Shown here: one piece after another, positions 34,828 through 43,301 of the stretch
How positions within the stretch are numbered: position 1 is the stretch's first letter
Layout of the letters: the number at the start of each line of letters is the position of its first letter
Source: Streptomyces sp. SS1-1
Lineage (GTDB): Bacteria; Actinomycetota; Actinomycetes; Streptomycetales; Streptomycetaceae
NCBI RefSeq assembly: GCF_008973465.1
Contig: NZ_WBXN01000004.1
Location: 558,001 to 622,000, forward strand
DNA length: 64,000 nt
Direction: 5' to 3'
The notes under the pieces: model-generated
What the model saw: the letters and a program-made list of their open reading frames with translations, nothing else
Database searches by the model: none
What the model was told of the DNA's origin: nothing
Made by a program: the position numbers and the translations under genes

Positions 34828-36750
34828 TTGCGAGGATCCGTCACCGCCGTCGCCGCCGCGGCCCTGTTGGTGCCCCTGCTCGGCGCCGCCCCGTCCGGGG
34901 TCCGCGCCGACTCCGGCGACCGGCTCCAGTCGGCGTTCACCGCGGCCGCCGCCGAGTACCACGTGCCGTCGAGCGTGCTGCTCGGCGTCTCCTATCTCCA
35001 GTCCCGCTGGGACGCGCACAGCGGCGCGCCCAGCGTGTCCGGCGGCTACGGCCCGATGCATCTGACCGACGCGCGCGCGGCACTGGCCGGCACCCGTGCG
35101 CACCACAGCGAGGGCACCGAGGACCCGCGCGGCGACAGCGCCCGCCCGCTGCCGCCCCCCGTGGCGAAGGCGCTGAAGACCTCCACGATCCCGGCCCGGC
35201 TCAGGACGCTGCCGAAGGCGGCGGAGCTGACCGGGCTGAGCCCCGAGCGGCTGCGCACGGACCCGGCCGCCAATGTGGCGGGCGGCGCCGCGCTGCTCGC
35301 GGCCGCGCAGCGCGAGCTGGGCGAGCCGCTGAGCTCCGACCCGGCCGACTGGTACGGGGCGGTGGCCCGGTTCTCCGGCGCCGACGACACGGCGACGGCC
35401 ACGGCATACGCGAACGACGTCTTCGAGGTGCTGCGCACCGGTCAGGAGCGCCGCACCGACGAGGGGCAGCGGGTGTCGCTGGCCGCGCGTCCCGGACTGG
35501 CCCCCGACCCCGCGCAACTGGGGCAGGCCGGGCTGCGCCGGGCGAGGGCCGCGGAGACGGAGTGCCCGCCGACGGTGTCCTGCGAGTGGATCCCGGCGCC
35601 CTACGAGGAGTTCGGGGACGGCGACTACGGCAACCACGACCTGGGGAACCGCCCGGCGGACCAGAAGATCGAGTACATCGTCGTCCACGACACCGAGGGC
35701 GCCTGGGAGGGCGTCCTGGACATGGTGCAGGACCCGACCTATGTCTCCTGGCAGTACACGCTGCGGTCCACCGACGGGCACATCGCCCAGCATGTGAAGG
35801 CCAAGGACGTGGCCTGGCACGCGGGCAACTGGTACGTCAACGCCAAGTCGATCGGCCTGGAGCACGAGGGCTTCCTGACCCGGCCGGACTCCTGGTACAC
35901 GGAGGCCATGTACCGCTCGTCGGCGCGGCTGGTGGCGTACCTCGCCAAGCAGCACGGCATCCCGCTGGACCGGCAGCACATCCTCGGGCACGACACCGTG
36001 CCCGGCCCGACGACGTCGACGATCGGCGGGATGCACACCGACCCGGGCCCGTACTGGGACTGGCGGCACTACTTCGAGCTGCTCGGCCGGCCCCTGGCGC
36101 CGACCGCAGGCGCGAAGGGCGGCCTGGTGACGATCCGCCCCGACTACGCCACGAACCGGCCCGAGTTCACGGGCTGCGTGACGGCGGGCGAGCGGTGCGC
36201 GGACCACGGGTCCAGCGAGGTGCGGCTGTACTCCGGGCCCGGCGAGTCGTACCCGCTCATCAAGGACATCGGTGACGGGTCCACCCCGACCAAGGACGTC
36301 AACGACCTGTCCTCGCGGGTGTCGACCGGGCAGCAGTTCGCGGTGGCCGGCCAGGACGGCGACTGGACGGCGATCTGGTACCTCGGGCAGAAGGCGTGGT
36401 TCAAGAACCCGGCGAAGACGCCGACGGCCGTGCACGCGGTCGGTGACGTGGTCACGCCCAAGGACGGGACGGAGAGCGTGCCGGTGTACGGACGCGCGTA
36501 CCCGGAGGCGTCCGCGTACCCGGCGGGCGTGCCGGCGCAGGCGGTGTCGCCGCTGCCGTACACCCTGCCGGCCGGGCAGCGGTACGTGGTGGGCGGCAAG
36601 GTGCCGGGCGAGTACTACTACGCGGTGACCTTCGACGAGGGCTCGCACCGGGTGGTGCGGGGCAAGGACCAGTACTACGAGATCCAGTACGGGCACCGGG
36701 TGGCGTTCGTGCGGGTGGCCGACGTGAAGGTGGTGCGGTCGGGCAGCTGA
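34828..36750 (+). CDS. Secreted N-acetylmuramoyl-L-alanine amidase (amidase_2)
   Basis: A 640-residue peptidoglycan hydrolase that cuts the bond between MurNAc and L-Ala. Signal peptide: residues 1-27 (VTAVAAAALLVPLLGAA, GVRADS). Residues about 30-210 form a lysozyme-like helical region (VPSSVLLGVSYLQSRWD). The amidase_2 domain (about 280-420) keeps the zinc and catalytic residues: VVHDTEG, DVAWHAGNWYVN, IGLEHEG, ILGHDTVPGPT and HTDPGPYWDW. C-terminal repeats (about 440-640) look like SH3-type wall-binding modules (FTGCVTAGERCADHGSSEVRLYSGPG in part). TTG at 34828 follows AGGAGG by 5 bases. Confidence 0.92.
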   Translation: MRGSVTAVAAAALLVPLLGAAPSGVRADSGDRLQSAFTAAAAEYHVPSSVLLGVSYLQSRWDAHSGAPSVSGGYGPMHLTDARAALAGTRAHHSEGTEDPRGDSARPLPPPVAKALKTSTIPARLRTLPKAAELTGLSPERLRTDPAANVAGGAALLAAAQRELGEPLSSDPADWYGAVARFSGADDTATATAYANDVFEVLRTGQERRTDEGQRVSLAARPGLAPDPAQLGQAGLRRARAAETECPPTVSCEWIPAPYEEFGDGDYGNHDLGNRPADQKIEYIVVHDTEGAWEGVLDMVQDPTYVSWQYTLRSTDGHIAQHVKAKDVAWHAGNWYVNAKSIGLEHEGFLTRPDSWYTEAMYRSSARLVAYLAKQHGIPLDRQHILGHDTVPGPTTSTIGGMHTDPGPYWDWRHYFELLGRPLAPTAGAKGGLVTIRPDYATNRPEFTGCVTAGERCADHGSSEVRLYSGPGESYPLIKDIGDGSTPTKDVNDLSSRVSTGQQFAVAGQDGDWTAIWYLGQKAWFKNPAKTPTAVHAVGDVVTPKDGTESVPVYGRAYPEASAYPAGVPAQAVSPLPYTLPAGQRYVVGGKVPGEYYYAVTFDEGSHRVVRGKDQYYEIQYGHRVAFVRVADVKVVRSGS

Positions 36751-36769
36751 CGGGGCCGCCCCGCCGGGC

Positions 36770-37267
36770 TCAGCCCTGCTGGAAGAGCTCGGCGGGCAGC
36801 GGCTTCAGCAGCGCGTACAGATCGTCGGTGATGGGGCGGTCCCAGGCGGCGATGGTCACCAGGACGTTGTCGCTGCGGTCGAACTGCACGCAGGAGATAC
36901 GGCTCTCGGAGAGCTTCAGCCGGCGCACGATCAGCAGGTTGTCGCCCTGCATCACGGGGACGTCCTCGCTGCCGACGACGGTGACGTCCTCCTCGTTCTC
37001 CAGCGCGAGCAGCAGCTGCGCCACCTCGAACGGGATCTCGTCCTCGTCGGTCTCCCGGGCCGGGGAGCCCTCCGGCAGATTGCCGATGATCATGGCGGGG
37101 CCGCGGCCGCCGAAGAGGTCGTACCGCAGGAAGACGCCCTGGCAGCTGCCGTCGGGGGCGGGCAGCAGCCCGGCGCCGAGGTTCCCGGGCCAGTCGCCCG
37201 GGTCCATGGCCAGTACGTCGAAGTCGGGCCCGGCGGGCGTGGCGCTGCGGCGGCGGAGGAACGACAT
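36770..37267 (-). CDS. Conserved Streptomyces protein of unknown function
   Basis: A 165-residue soluble acidic protein with no recognised domain. It begins MSFLRRR, has GVFLRYDLFGGRGPAMIIGN (in part) in the middle and ends LPAELFQQG. Even codon bias and a clear frame bounded by neighbours support it. It may be a small sensor or chaperone-like beta protein; nothing in the sequence shows which. It is convergent with the amidase with 19 bases between, and followed after 87 bases upstream-side by the universal stress gene on the same strand. Confidence 0.8.
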   Translation of the reverse strand: MSFLRRRSATPAGPDFDVLAMDPGDWPGNLGAGLLPAPDGSCQGVFLRYDLFGGRGPAMIIGNLPEGSPARETDEDEIPFEVAQLLLALENEEDVTVVGSEDVPVMQGDNLLIVRRLKLSESRISCVQFDRSDNVLVTIAAWDRPITDDLYALLKPLPAELFQQG

Positions 37268-37354
37268 GCCGCCAATGGTACGTGGCCGGGCCTGTTCCAC
37301 GTCGTGCGGGCGGGGCGTGCGCGACACCCCTCGCGGGACGTCCCCCGCGGGCCG

Positions 37355-38260
37355 CTACTCCTCCGCGGGGGCGGGCGGGACCACGGCCACCGGGGCGGCG
37401 GCGTGCAGCAGGACGGCCTGGGTGACCGAGCCCATCATGCGGGCCGGGGCGAGCAGCCGGCGGCGGTGCCGGCCCACGACGACGAGGGTCGCGTCCCGGC
37501 TGGCGGCGACGAGCTGGCCGGCCGCGTCGCCGGGGGCCACGGCCACCTCGGCACGCACCTCCGGGTGGCGGGCCCGGTGCGGGGCGAGGAAGCCCTCGGC
37601 GAGACTGCGGGTCTCCGCCTCGACGGCCGCCTGGTCCTCGTCCGGGGGCATGATCTGGGCGGTGGCCGTCGACCACAGGTGCAGCGGCCAGGTGTAGGCG
37701 GCGACGGCCTGGAGCCGGGCGCCGCGCCGGGCGGCCTCGGCGAAGGCGAAGGACAGGGTGGCCTCGTCGGGGCTGTCGACCTGGAGGCCGACGACGACGC
37801 GTGGCCCCGGCTCGACGGGCACACCGCCCTCGTGGACCCGGCGTCCCGGCTTGGGCACGACGACGACCGGGCACTCGGCGTCGCGGGCGGCGGCCAGGCC
37901 GGTGGAGCCGAGCAGGAGGCTGGCGAAGCCGCCGCGGCCACGCGAGCCGAGCACCAGCAGCTGGGCGGTGGCACCGAGGGCGGACAGCGTGCCGACGGCG
38001 CCTTCCAGGGCGTGGTACGCGATCGTCGGCTTCTTCTCGCGGCCGGCGAGGTAGCGGCGCGAGAGGTTCAGGACCGTGTCGTCCTCCGGTTCGGGACGGC
38101 CGACGGGCAGGGTGTCGGGCCTGGCCCACGCGGGGTACTGCTGGACGTGGACCACGCTCAGCTGCGCGTCGCGCGTGAGCGCGGCCTCGAACGCCCAGTC
38201 CAGTGCGACCAGGCTGTCGTCCGAACCGTCGACCGCCGCGATGACCGGCAGGGTGCTCAT
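37355..38260 (-). CDS. Universal stress protein, two Usp domains
   Basis: A 301-residue tandem UspA-type protein. Each half starts with a hydrophobic strand and Asp (VIAAVDGSDDSL; VVVGLQVDS) and holds the ATP-binding G-x2-G-x9-G-S/T pattern: LGSRGRGGFASLLLGSTGLA near residue 110 (in part) and VVGRHRRRLLAPARMMGSV near 275. These cytosolic proteins respond to dormancy and oxygen stress in actinobacteria. The ATG at 38260 is preceded by GAGGTGAGGAACCC. A second such gene lies at 56434-57318. Confidence 0.92.
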   Translation of the reverse strand: MSTLPVIAAVDGSDDSLVALDWAFEAALTRDAQLSVVHVQQYPAWARPDTLPVGRPEPEDDTVLNLSRRYLAGREKKPTIAYHALEGAVGTLSALGATAQLLVLGSRGRGGFASLLLGSTGLAAARDAECPVVVVPKPGRRVHEGGVPVEPGPRVVVGLQVDSPDEATLSFAFAEAARRGARLQAVAAYTWPLHLWSTATAQIMPPDEDQAAVEAETRSLAEGFLAPHRARHPEVRAEVAVAPGDAAGQLVAASRDATLVVVGRHRRRLLAPARMMGSVTQAVLLHAAAPVAVVPPAPAEE

Positions 38261-38395
38261 GGGTTCCTCACCTCCGGAGTACGACCTTCGCGCCCCGGGG
38301 CCAGCCTGACGCAGGCACCGGCCGGGGTGCGCTTGTCCAGGTCGCGTGTCCGGAAAAACGGGTGCGACACCCCCGGAACGGCTCCGGACCAGGTG

Positions 38396-38641
38396 CTAGG
38401 TGAGGTCGAACTCGCCTTCCCTGGCGCCCGACACGAACGCGCCCCATTCGGCCGGGGTGAAGATCAGGGAGGGGCTTTCCGGCCGGTCGCCGTTGCGCAT
38501 CGCGATGAAACCCTCGACGAAGGCGATCTGGACATCGCCGAGGCCGCGGCTGCTCGAGTGCCAGTCGGCGTTGCTGAGGTCCAGCTCCGGCTTGTCCCAG
38601 CCCGCGAGCGGCGACTGCTGCTGGATGGTGCTCTCGGCCAC
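38396..38641 (-). CDS. DUF397 protein
   Basis: An 81-residue protein of the DUF397 family. The pattern WHSSSRGLGDVQIAFVE, MRNGDRPESPSLIFTPAEWGAFV (both in part) is standard: W-SS, V-VA, R-S-P--P-L-FT--EW-AF. Members usually sit beside an XRE-type regulator and may act as its antagonist in Streptomyces development. No such regulator lies next to this copy, so it is an orphan, acting in trans or a leftover. Confidence 0.92.
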   Translation of the reverse strand: MAESTIQQQSPLAGWDKPELDLSNADWHSSSRGLGDVQIAFVEGFIAMRNGDRPESPSLIFTPAEWGAFVSGAREGEFDLT

Positions 38642-38739
38642 GTCCGTGCTCCTCCCGGTTCGTCGTCCGCGGCCAGCCTAGCGACCGGTTCCTGGCGCCA
38701 ACAGGCCACGTGAGGGGGACCTTTGTGCCAACGGTGGCC

Positions 38740-38990
38740 GCCGTGGCACGGGGGTGCCGCTCACGCGTCCGGCGGTCTCGGCGAAGCGGATCATGCCGGA
38801 GGCGCCGATCGGATTGGTGGACAGGAGCCCGCCGGACATGTCGACGGGCAGGTCGCCGTCGAGTTCGGCATCGGTGAAGCCTGGACCTTCTCCAGGGTGA
38901 CGTCGTGCTCGTGGAGGTGGGCGCAGGGTAACTCAGCGCGTTGCGCCAACTCCCGTACAGGGGTGGTCGACCCGGTGACCCGCGCGCCGG
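38740..38990 (-). pseudogene. Thiolase-family gene relic
   Basis: On the minus strand a frame through the Met codon at 38792-38794 encodes SGGLLSTNPIGASGMIRFAE preceded by GPGFTDAELDGDLPV, the C-terminal active-site region of thiolase-like acetyl-CoA acyltransferases. The expected end of the protein is missing. Upstream the homology continues in another frame (LHEHDVTLEKV in place of the usual LHDxFT motif), so a frameshift or small deletion lies near 38890. No full gene remains. The rest of the gap 38642-39184 shows nothing I can assign. Confidence 0.6.
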
Positions 38991-39184
38991 TCGGCGTGGG
39001 CGGGGTCGGCCGGGTCGCGCGGTGCGGCCACGCCGACCGGACGGGACGTGGGGCGTAGTCTTTGCCCGCGATTGACCTGCGGATCTGAACGGGCGGCGGG
39101 GGCGCGCCGTACGCGAGGGAGGCGGTCCCGACCCACGGGCCCGGTCCGCCGTACCAGCAGGGAAACCGCACGGAAGGACAACGG

Positions 39185-40963
39185 GTGTCGCACCTCACGC
39201 CCTCTCGCCAACTGCCGGACACGGACGCCGACGGGAGCCCGGACGCCGACGAGACGGCGGTGGACGAGCCCCGGAAGGACTCCGAACCCGGCGTACAGGA
39301 ACCCGTGCGCGCCGGCTGGTTCGGCTGGCGCCGGCGTTTCCCGCGGACCGCCCGAGGGGTGTGGCTGGGCACGACCGTGCTGGCCGCCGTGCTCGTGTAC
39401 GTCGTGCTGATCGTGCCGAACCGGCTCGACCAGATGCCTCTCCAGTCGTTCTTCCGCCTCCCCGTCGAGGGTCTCGTCCTCGTGGGCGTCCTGCTCCTCC
39501 TGCCGCCGCGGCCACGGCGGATCACGGCCGCCGTCCTGGGTGTGTTCCTCGGGCTGACGGCCGTCCTGAAGTGCCTCGACATGGGCTTCCGGCAGACCCT
39601 GGCCCGGCCGTTCGACCTGGTCTTCGACTGGGTGCTGCTCGTGGACGCGGCGGACTTCCTGAAGGACTCGCTCGGCCGCACGGGCGAGGTGCTGGCGGTG
39701 ATCGGGGTCATCGCCCTGACCGTGGCCGTGCTGGTGCTGAGCGCGCTCGCGATGCTGCGGCTGGCCAACGTGCTGGCCCGCCACCGCCGGGTGGCCGCGC
39801 GCTCCACGCTGGTCCTCGGCGTGGTGTGGGTCATCTGTTTCACCGTGGGCGTGCAGGCCGGAGGCGTCACCGTGGCCACCAAGGGCTACGGCCAGTACCT
39901 GTCGAACCGTGTGCGGTACGTCCAGGACGGCCTCGCCGACGCCGCGGTGTTCGAGAAGCAGCTCACCGCCGACGCCTACGCCAGGACGCCGTCCGACCAG
40001 CTGCTGACCGGGCTGCGCGGCAAGGACGTCATGCTCACGTTCATCGAGAGCTACGGCCGGGTCGCCATCGACGACCCGAAGATGGGCCCGCACGTCGACG
40101 CGACGCTCAGGGCGGGCGACGCCCGGCTGAAGGCCGCGGGCTTCTCCGCGCGCAGCGGCTGGCTCAGGTCGCCGGTGACGGGCGCCGGAAGCTGGCTCGC
40201 CCACTCCACGTTCCTGTCGGGCCTGTGGGTGAAGAACCAGCAGCGCTACCGCTCCCTGACCACCAGCGACCGCGCCACCCTCACCAGCTACTTCCGCAAG
40301 ACCGGCGCGTGGCGGACCGTCGGTATCGTCCCGGGCGTCCGCAAGGCCTGGCCCGAGGGCAAGTACTTCGGCCTCGACCACATCTACGACTCCGAGCACC
40401 TGGGGTACCAGGGCCCGTACTTCAGCTGGTCGCCGGTGCCGGACCAGTTCAGCCTGGAGGCGTTCCAGCGCCTCGAGCACGGGAAGAAGGACCGCGACCC
40501 GATCATGGCGGAGATCATCCTCGCCTCCAGCCACAACCCGTGGTCGCCGATCCCCCGCATGGTCGACTGGGACGACCTGGGCGACGGCTCGGTGTTCGAC
40601 GGGATCGAGAAGGAGGGCACCGACCCGGCGCAGGTGTGGAAGGACTCCGAGAAGGTGCGCACCGAGTACCGGCGTGCCATCGAGTACTCGGTGCAGAGCC
40701 TCACCGAGTGGGTCGAGCGCTACGGCACCGACGACACCGTGCTGGTCTTCCTCGGCGACCACCAGCCCGTGCCGACGGTCACCGGAGGGAGCACGAGCAG
40801 GGACGTGCCGGTCACGATCGTCGCCAAGGACCCGAAGGTCCTGGAGCGGATCGAGGGCTGGAACTGGACGGAGGGCCTCAAGCCCGCCGACGACGCACCG
40901 ACCTGGGGCATGGACCGGTTCCGGGACCGCTTCCTGACGGCGTACGGCTCTCAGGGACGCTGA
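39185..40963 (+). CDS. Membrane-anchored sulfatase-family protein (LTA synthase-like)
   Basis: A 592-residue protein. An acidic cytoplasmic N-terminus (1-58) is followed by about five membrane helices (60-230). The extracellular part (about 260-585) has the alkaline phosphatase/sulfatase fold: VMLTFIESYGR with the metal-site Glu, SWLAHSTFLSGLW with a Ser/Thr nucleophile region, and VFLGDHQPVP with Asp-His. The layout is that of phosphoglycerol transferases and LTA-synthase relatives, which suggests work on wall or membrane polymers. GTG at 39185 follows GGAAGGAC. Its end overlaps the convergent hydrolase by 13 bases. Confidence 0.88.
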   Translation: MSHLTPSRQLPDTDADGSPDADETAVDEPRKDSEPGVQEPVRAGWFGWRRRFPRTARGVWLGTTVLAAVLVYVVLIVPNRLDQMPLQSFFRLPVEGLVLVGVLLLLPPRPRRITAAVLGVFLGLTAVLKCLDMGFRQTLARPFDLVFDWVLLVDAADFLKDSLGRTGEVLAVIGVIALTVAVLVLSALAMLRLANVLARHRRVAARSTLVLGVVWVICFTVGVQAGGVTVATKGYGQYLSNRVRYVQDGLADAAVFEKQLTADAYARTPSDQLLTGLRGKDVMLTFIESYGRVAIDDPKMGPHVDATLRAGDARLKAAGFSARSGWLRSPVTGAGSWLAHSTFLSGLWVKNQQRYRSLTTSDRATLTSYFRKTGAWRTVGIVPGVRKAWPEGKYFGLDHIYDSEHLGYQGPYFSWSPVPDQFSLEAFQRLEHGKKDRDPIMAEIILASSHNPWSPIPRMVDWDDLGDGSVFDGIEKEGTDPAQVWKDSEKVRTEYRRAIEYSVQSLTEWVERYGTDDTVLVFLGDHQPVPTVTGGSTSRDVPVTIVAKDPKVLERIEGWNWTEGLKPADDAPTWGMDRFRDRFLTAYGSQGR

Positions 40964-41811
40964 CCGGCGTCCAGGAACTCCCTGATCCGCCGGACGAACC
41001 ACACCGGGTCGTCCAGCCACGGATAGTGCCCGGCCCCGGGCTGCACGGCCGGTTCGGCGACCGGCAGGGCGGCGGCGGTACGGCGGGCCAGGCCGGGACA
41101 GGGGCCGCCGTCGGCCCCGCCCGCGAGGACCAGGACGGGGGCCGTCAGAAGGGCCAGGGCGGCGAGGGTGGCCGCCGGGTCGTAGGCGCCGTCGCAGAAG
41201 TAGATGTCGGCGGCCTCGTCGTTGGACTCGTCCTCGGCGCGGGCGTCGTGCTCCCGGGCGGCGGCGTCCCAGCGGCCGTAGAAGAACGGGGCGATGGCCG
41301 GGTCGAAGTCGCCGTCCCCGGTCAGCCACCGCTCGAACAGCGGGTACGCCTCGGCGAACCAGGGCTCGCCCTCCCTCCGCAGCGCCGCGGCCCTGCGCTC
41401 CTCGGCCGTGCCCCGCATGCCGAGGACCCATGGGGTCGCGGTGACCAGCGCCAGCCGCCCCACCCGCTCCGGGTGCCGGGCCGCGTACAGCAGGGCGAGG
41501 CTGCCGCCCGCGGAGTGGCCGAGCACGTCGACGCGGGAGAGTCCCAGGTGCTCCCGGACCCGGTCGACGTCGTCCACGAGACGGTCGCAGCGGTAGGTCG
41601 CCGGGTCGGCGGGTGTTCCGGAGGCTCCGGTGCCGCGCAGGTCGAGGAGGACGAGACGCCGGTGCGCGGACAGGCCGCCCAGGTCGCCGAGGTAGGCGGA
41701 GGCACGCATCGGCCCACCCGGCAGGACGAGCAGCGGCTCGCCGTCCCCGCGCAGGTGGTAGGCGAGTCTGGTGCCGTCGGCGGCGCGCAGGGTGGGCATG
41801 GGCCCGATCAT
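40951..41811 (-). CDS. Alpha/beta hydrolase (proline iminopeptidase-like)
   Basis: A 286-residue hydrolase. Oxyanion loop LLVLPGGPMRAS (about 28-39), RGTGAS, nucleophile elbow DVLGHSAGGSLALLYA (Ser about 101), acid in LVLAGGADGG and His in GAGHYPWLDD give a full catalytic triad. The LPGGP and DLRGTGASG blocks resemble proline iminopeptidases of family S33. The substrate could be a peptide or an ester. ATG at 41811 chosen; MPTLRAADG at residue 5 is an alternative start. Confidence 0.88.
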   Translation of the reverse strand: MIGPMPTLRAADGTRLAYHLRGDGEPLLVLPGGPMRASAYLGDLGGLSAHRRLVLLDLRGTGASGTPADPATYRCDRLVDDVDRVREHLGLSRVDVLGHSAGGSLALLYAARHPERVGRLALVTATPWVLGMRGTAEERRAAALRREGEPWFAEAYPLFERWLTGDGDFDPAIAPFFYGRWDAAAREHDARAEDESNDEAADIYFCDGAYDPAATLAALALLTAPVLVLAGGADGGPCPGLARRTAAALPVAEPAVQPGAGHYPWLDDPVWFVRRIREFLDAGQRP

Positions 41812-41944
41812 GGTCGTGGCCCGCGCCGGCCCGCAAGGGGATTCCGGGCGGCTCCCGGCGACGGCCGATCTCAGCGGCCGAAAAATCCGTGCGACCCCCT
41901 TGCCTGATCACGCACCGCCTGAATTACTGATCCCGGAAGACCCA

Positions 41945-41960
41945 GACCGAATGATCGGTC
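41945..41960 (+). promoter_or_regulatory. PaaR-like (TetR-type) operator before paaK
   Basis: A perfect inverted repeat GACCGA-ATGA-TCGGTC lies 34-49 bases before the paaK start codon. TetR-type PaaR regulators of phenylacetate genes bind sites of the form ACCGA-4-TCGGT. No regulator gene lies adjacent. Confidence 0.5.
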
Positions 41961-41993
41961 GTCCGGATTGGCGCGGTTGGTGGAGATCTCCCT

Positions 41994-43301
41994 ATGACGG
42001 ATGTGACGGATGTGACGGACCTGCGGGACGCGGGGGAACGCCTCGACCTGGAGGGGCTGCGGGCGCTCCAGCTGGAGCGGCTGCAGGCCTCGCTGCGGCA
42101 CGCGTACGACAACGTGCCGTTCTACCGGGAGTCCTTCGACAAGGCCGGGATACGGCCGGAGGACTGCCGTTCGCTCGCCGACCTGGCCCGGTTCCCGTTC
42201 ACGGTCAAGGCCGACCTGCGCGAGAACTACCCGTACGGCATGTTCGCGGTGCCCCAGGACCGTATCCGCCGCCTCCACGCCTCCAGCGGCACCACGGGGC
42301 GCCCCACGGTCGTCGGCTACACCGAGGGCGATCTCTCCCTGTGGGCGGACATGGTGGCCCGCTCGATCCGCGCGGCGGGCGGGCGGCCCGGCGACAAGGT
42401 GCACGTGGCGTACGGCTACGGGCTGTTCACCGGCGGGCTCGGCGCGCACTACGGGGCCGAACGGCTCGGCTGCACGGTCATCCCCGCGTCCGGCGGCATG
42501 ACCGCCCGCCAGGTGCAGCTGATCCAGGACCTCAAGCCCGAGATCATCATGGTGACGCCGTCGTACATGCTGACCCTGCTCGACGAGTTCGAGCGGCAGG
42601 GCGTCGACCCGCGCGGGACCTCGCTGCGCGTGGGGATCTTCGGGGCCGAGCCGTGGACCGAGCGGATGCGGCGCGAGATCGAGGAGCGGTTCGCGATCGA
42701 CGCGGTCGACATCTACGGGCTGTCCGAGGTCATCGGCCCGGGCGTGGCCCAGGAGTGCGTGGAGACCAAGGACGGCCTCCATGTGTGGGAGGACCACTTC
42801 TTCCCGGAGATCGTCGACCCGATCACCGGTGAGCCGCTGCCCGACGGCGAGGAGGGCGAGCTGGTCTTCACCTCGCTCACCAAGGAGGCCATGCCGATCA
42901 TCCGCTACCGCACCCGGGACCTGACCCGGCTGCTGCCGGGCACGGCCCGGGTGTTCCGGCGGATGGAGAAGATCACCGGGCGCAGCGACGACATGGTCAT
43001 CCTGCGGGGCGTCAATCTGTTCCCGACGCAGGTCGAGGAGATCGTGCTGCGCACGCCGGGCGTGGCGCCCCACTTCCAGCTGCGGCTGAGCCGGGAGGGC
43101 CGGATGGACGCGCTGACCGTGCGGGCCGAGGCCCGTCCGGACGCGTCGCCGGAGGTCCGGGACGCCGCCGCGCGGTCGATCGCGGCGGCGGTGAAGGACG
43201 GCATCGGGGTGTCGGTCACCGTGGAGATCGTCGAGCCGGAGTCGCTGGAGCGCTCGGTCGGCAAGATCCGCCGGATCGTGGACCTGCGCCCGAAGGAATG
43301 A
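41994..43301 (+). CDS. paaK: Phenylacetate-CoA ligase
   Basis: A 435-residue AMP-forming ligase that activates phenylacetate to phenylacetyl-CoA, the first step of the aerobic hybrid pathway. Motifs: HASSGTTGRPTVVGYT (P-loop, about 96-111), GAEPWTERMRREIEE, YGLSEVIGPG, YRTRDLT and the C-terminal SVGKIRRIVDL with the catalytic Lys. Length fits PaaK. The paaABCDE genes are not in the window. The N-terminus holds a triplicated TDV (9-base repeat at 41997-42020). It abuts the convergent acyl-CoA synthetase gene with no gap. Confidence 0.92.
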   Translation: MTDVTDVTDLRDAGERLDLEGLRALQLERLQASLRHAYDNVPFYRESFDKAGIRPEDCRSLADLARFPFTVKADLRENYPYGMFAVPQDRIRRLHASSGTTGRPTVVGYTEGDLSLWADMVARSIRAAGGRPGDKVHVAYGYGLFTGGLGAHYGAERLGCTVIPASGGMTARQVQLIQDLKPEIIMVTPSYMLTLLDEFERQGVDPRGTSLRVGIFGAEPWTERMRREIEERFAIDAVDIYGLSEVIGPGVAQECVETKDGLHVWEDHFFPEIVDPITGEPLPDGEEGELVFTSLTKEAMPIIRYRTRDLTRLLPGTARVFRRMEKITGRSDDMVILRGVNLFPTQVEEIVLRTPGVAPHFQLRLSREGRMDALTVRAEARPDASPEVRDAAARSIAAAVKDGIGVSVTVEIVEPESLERSVGKIRRIVDLRPKE

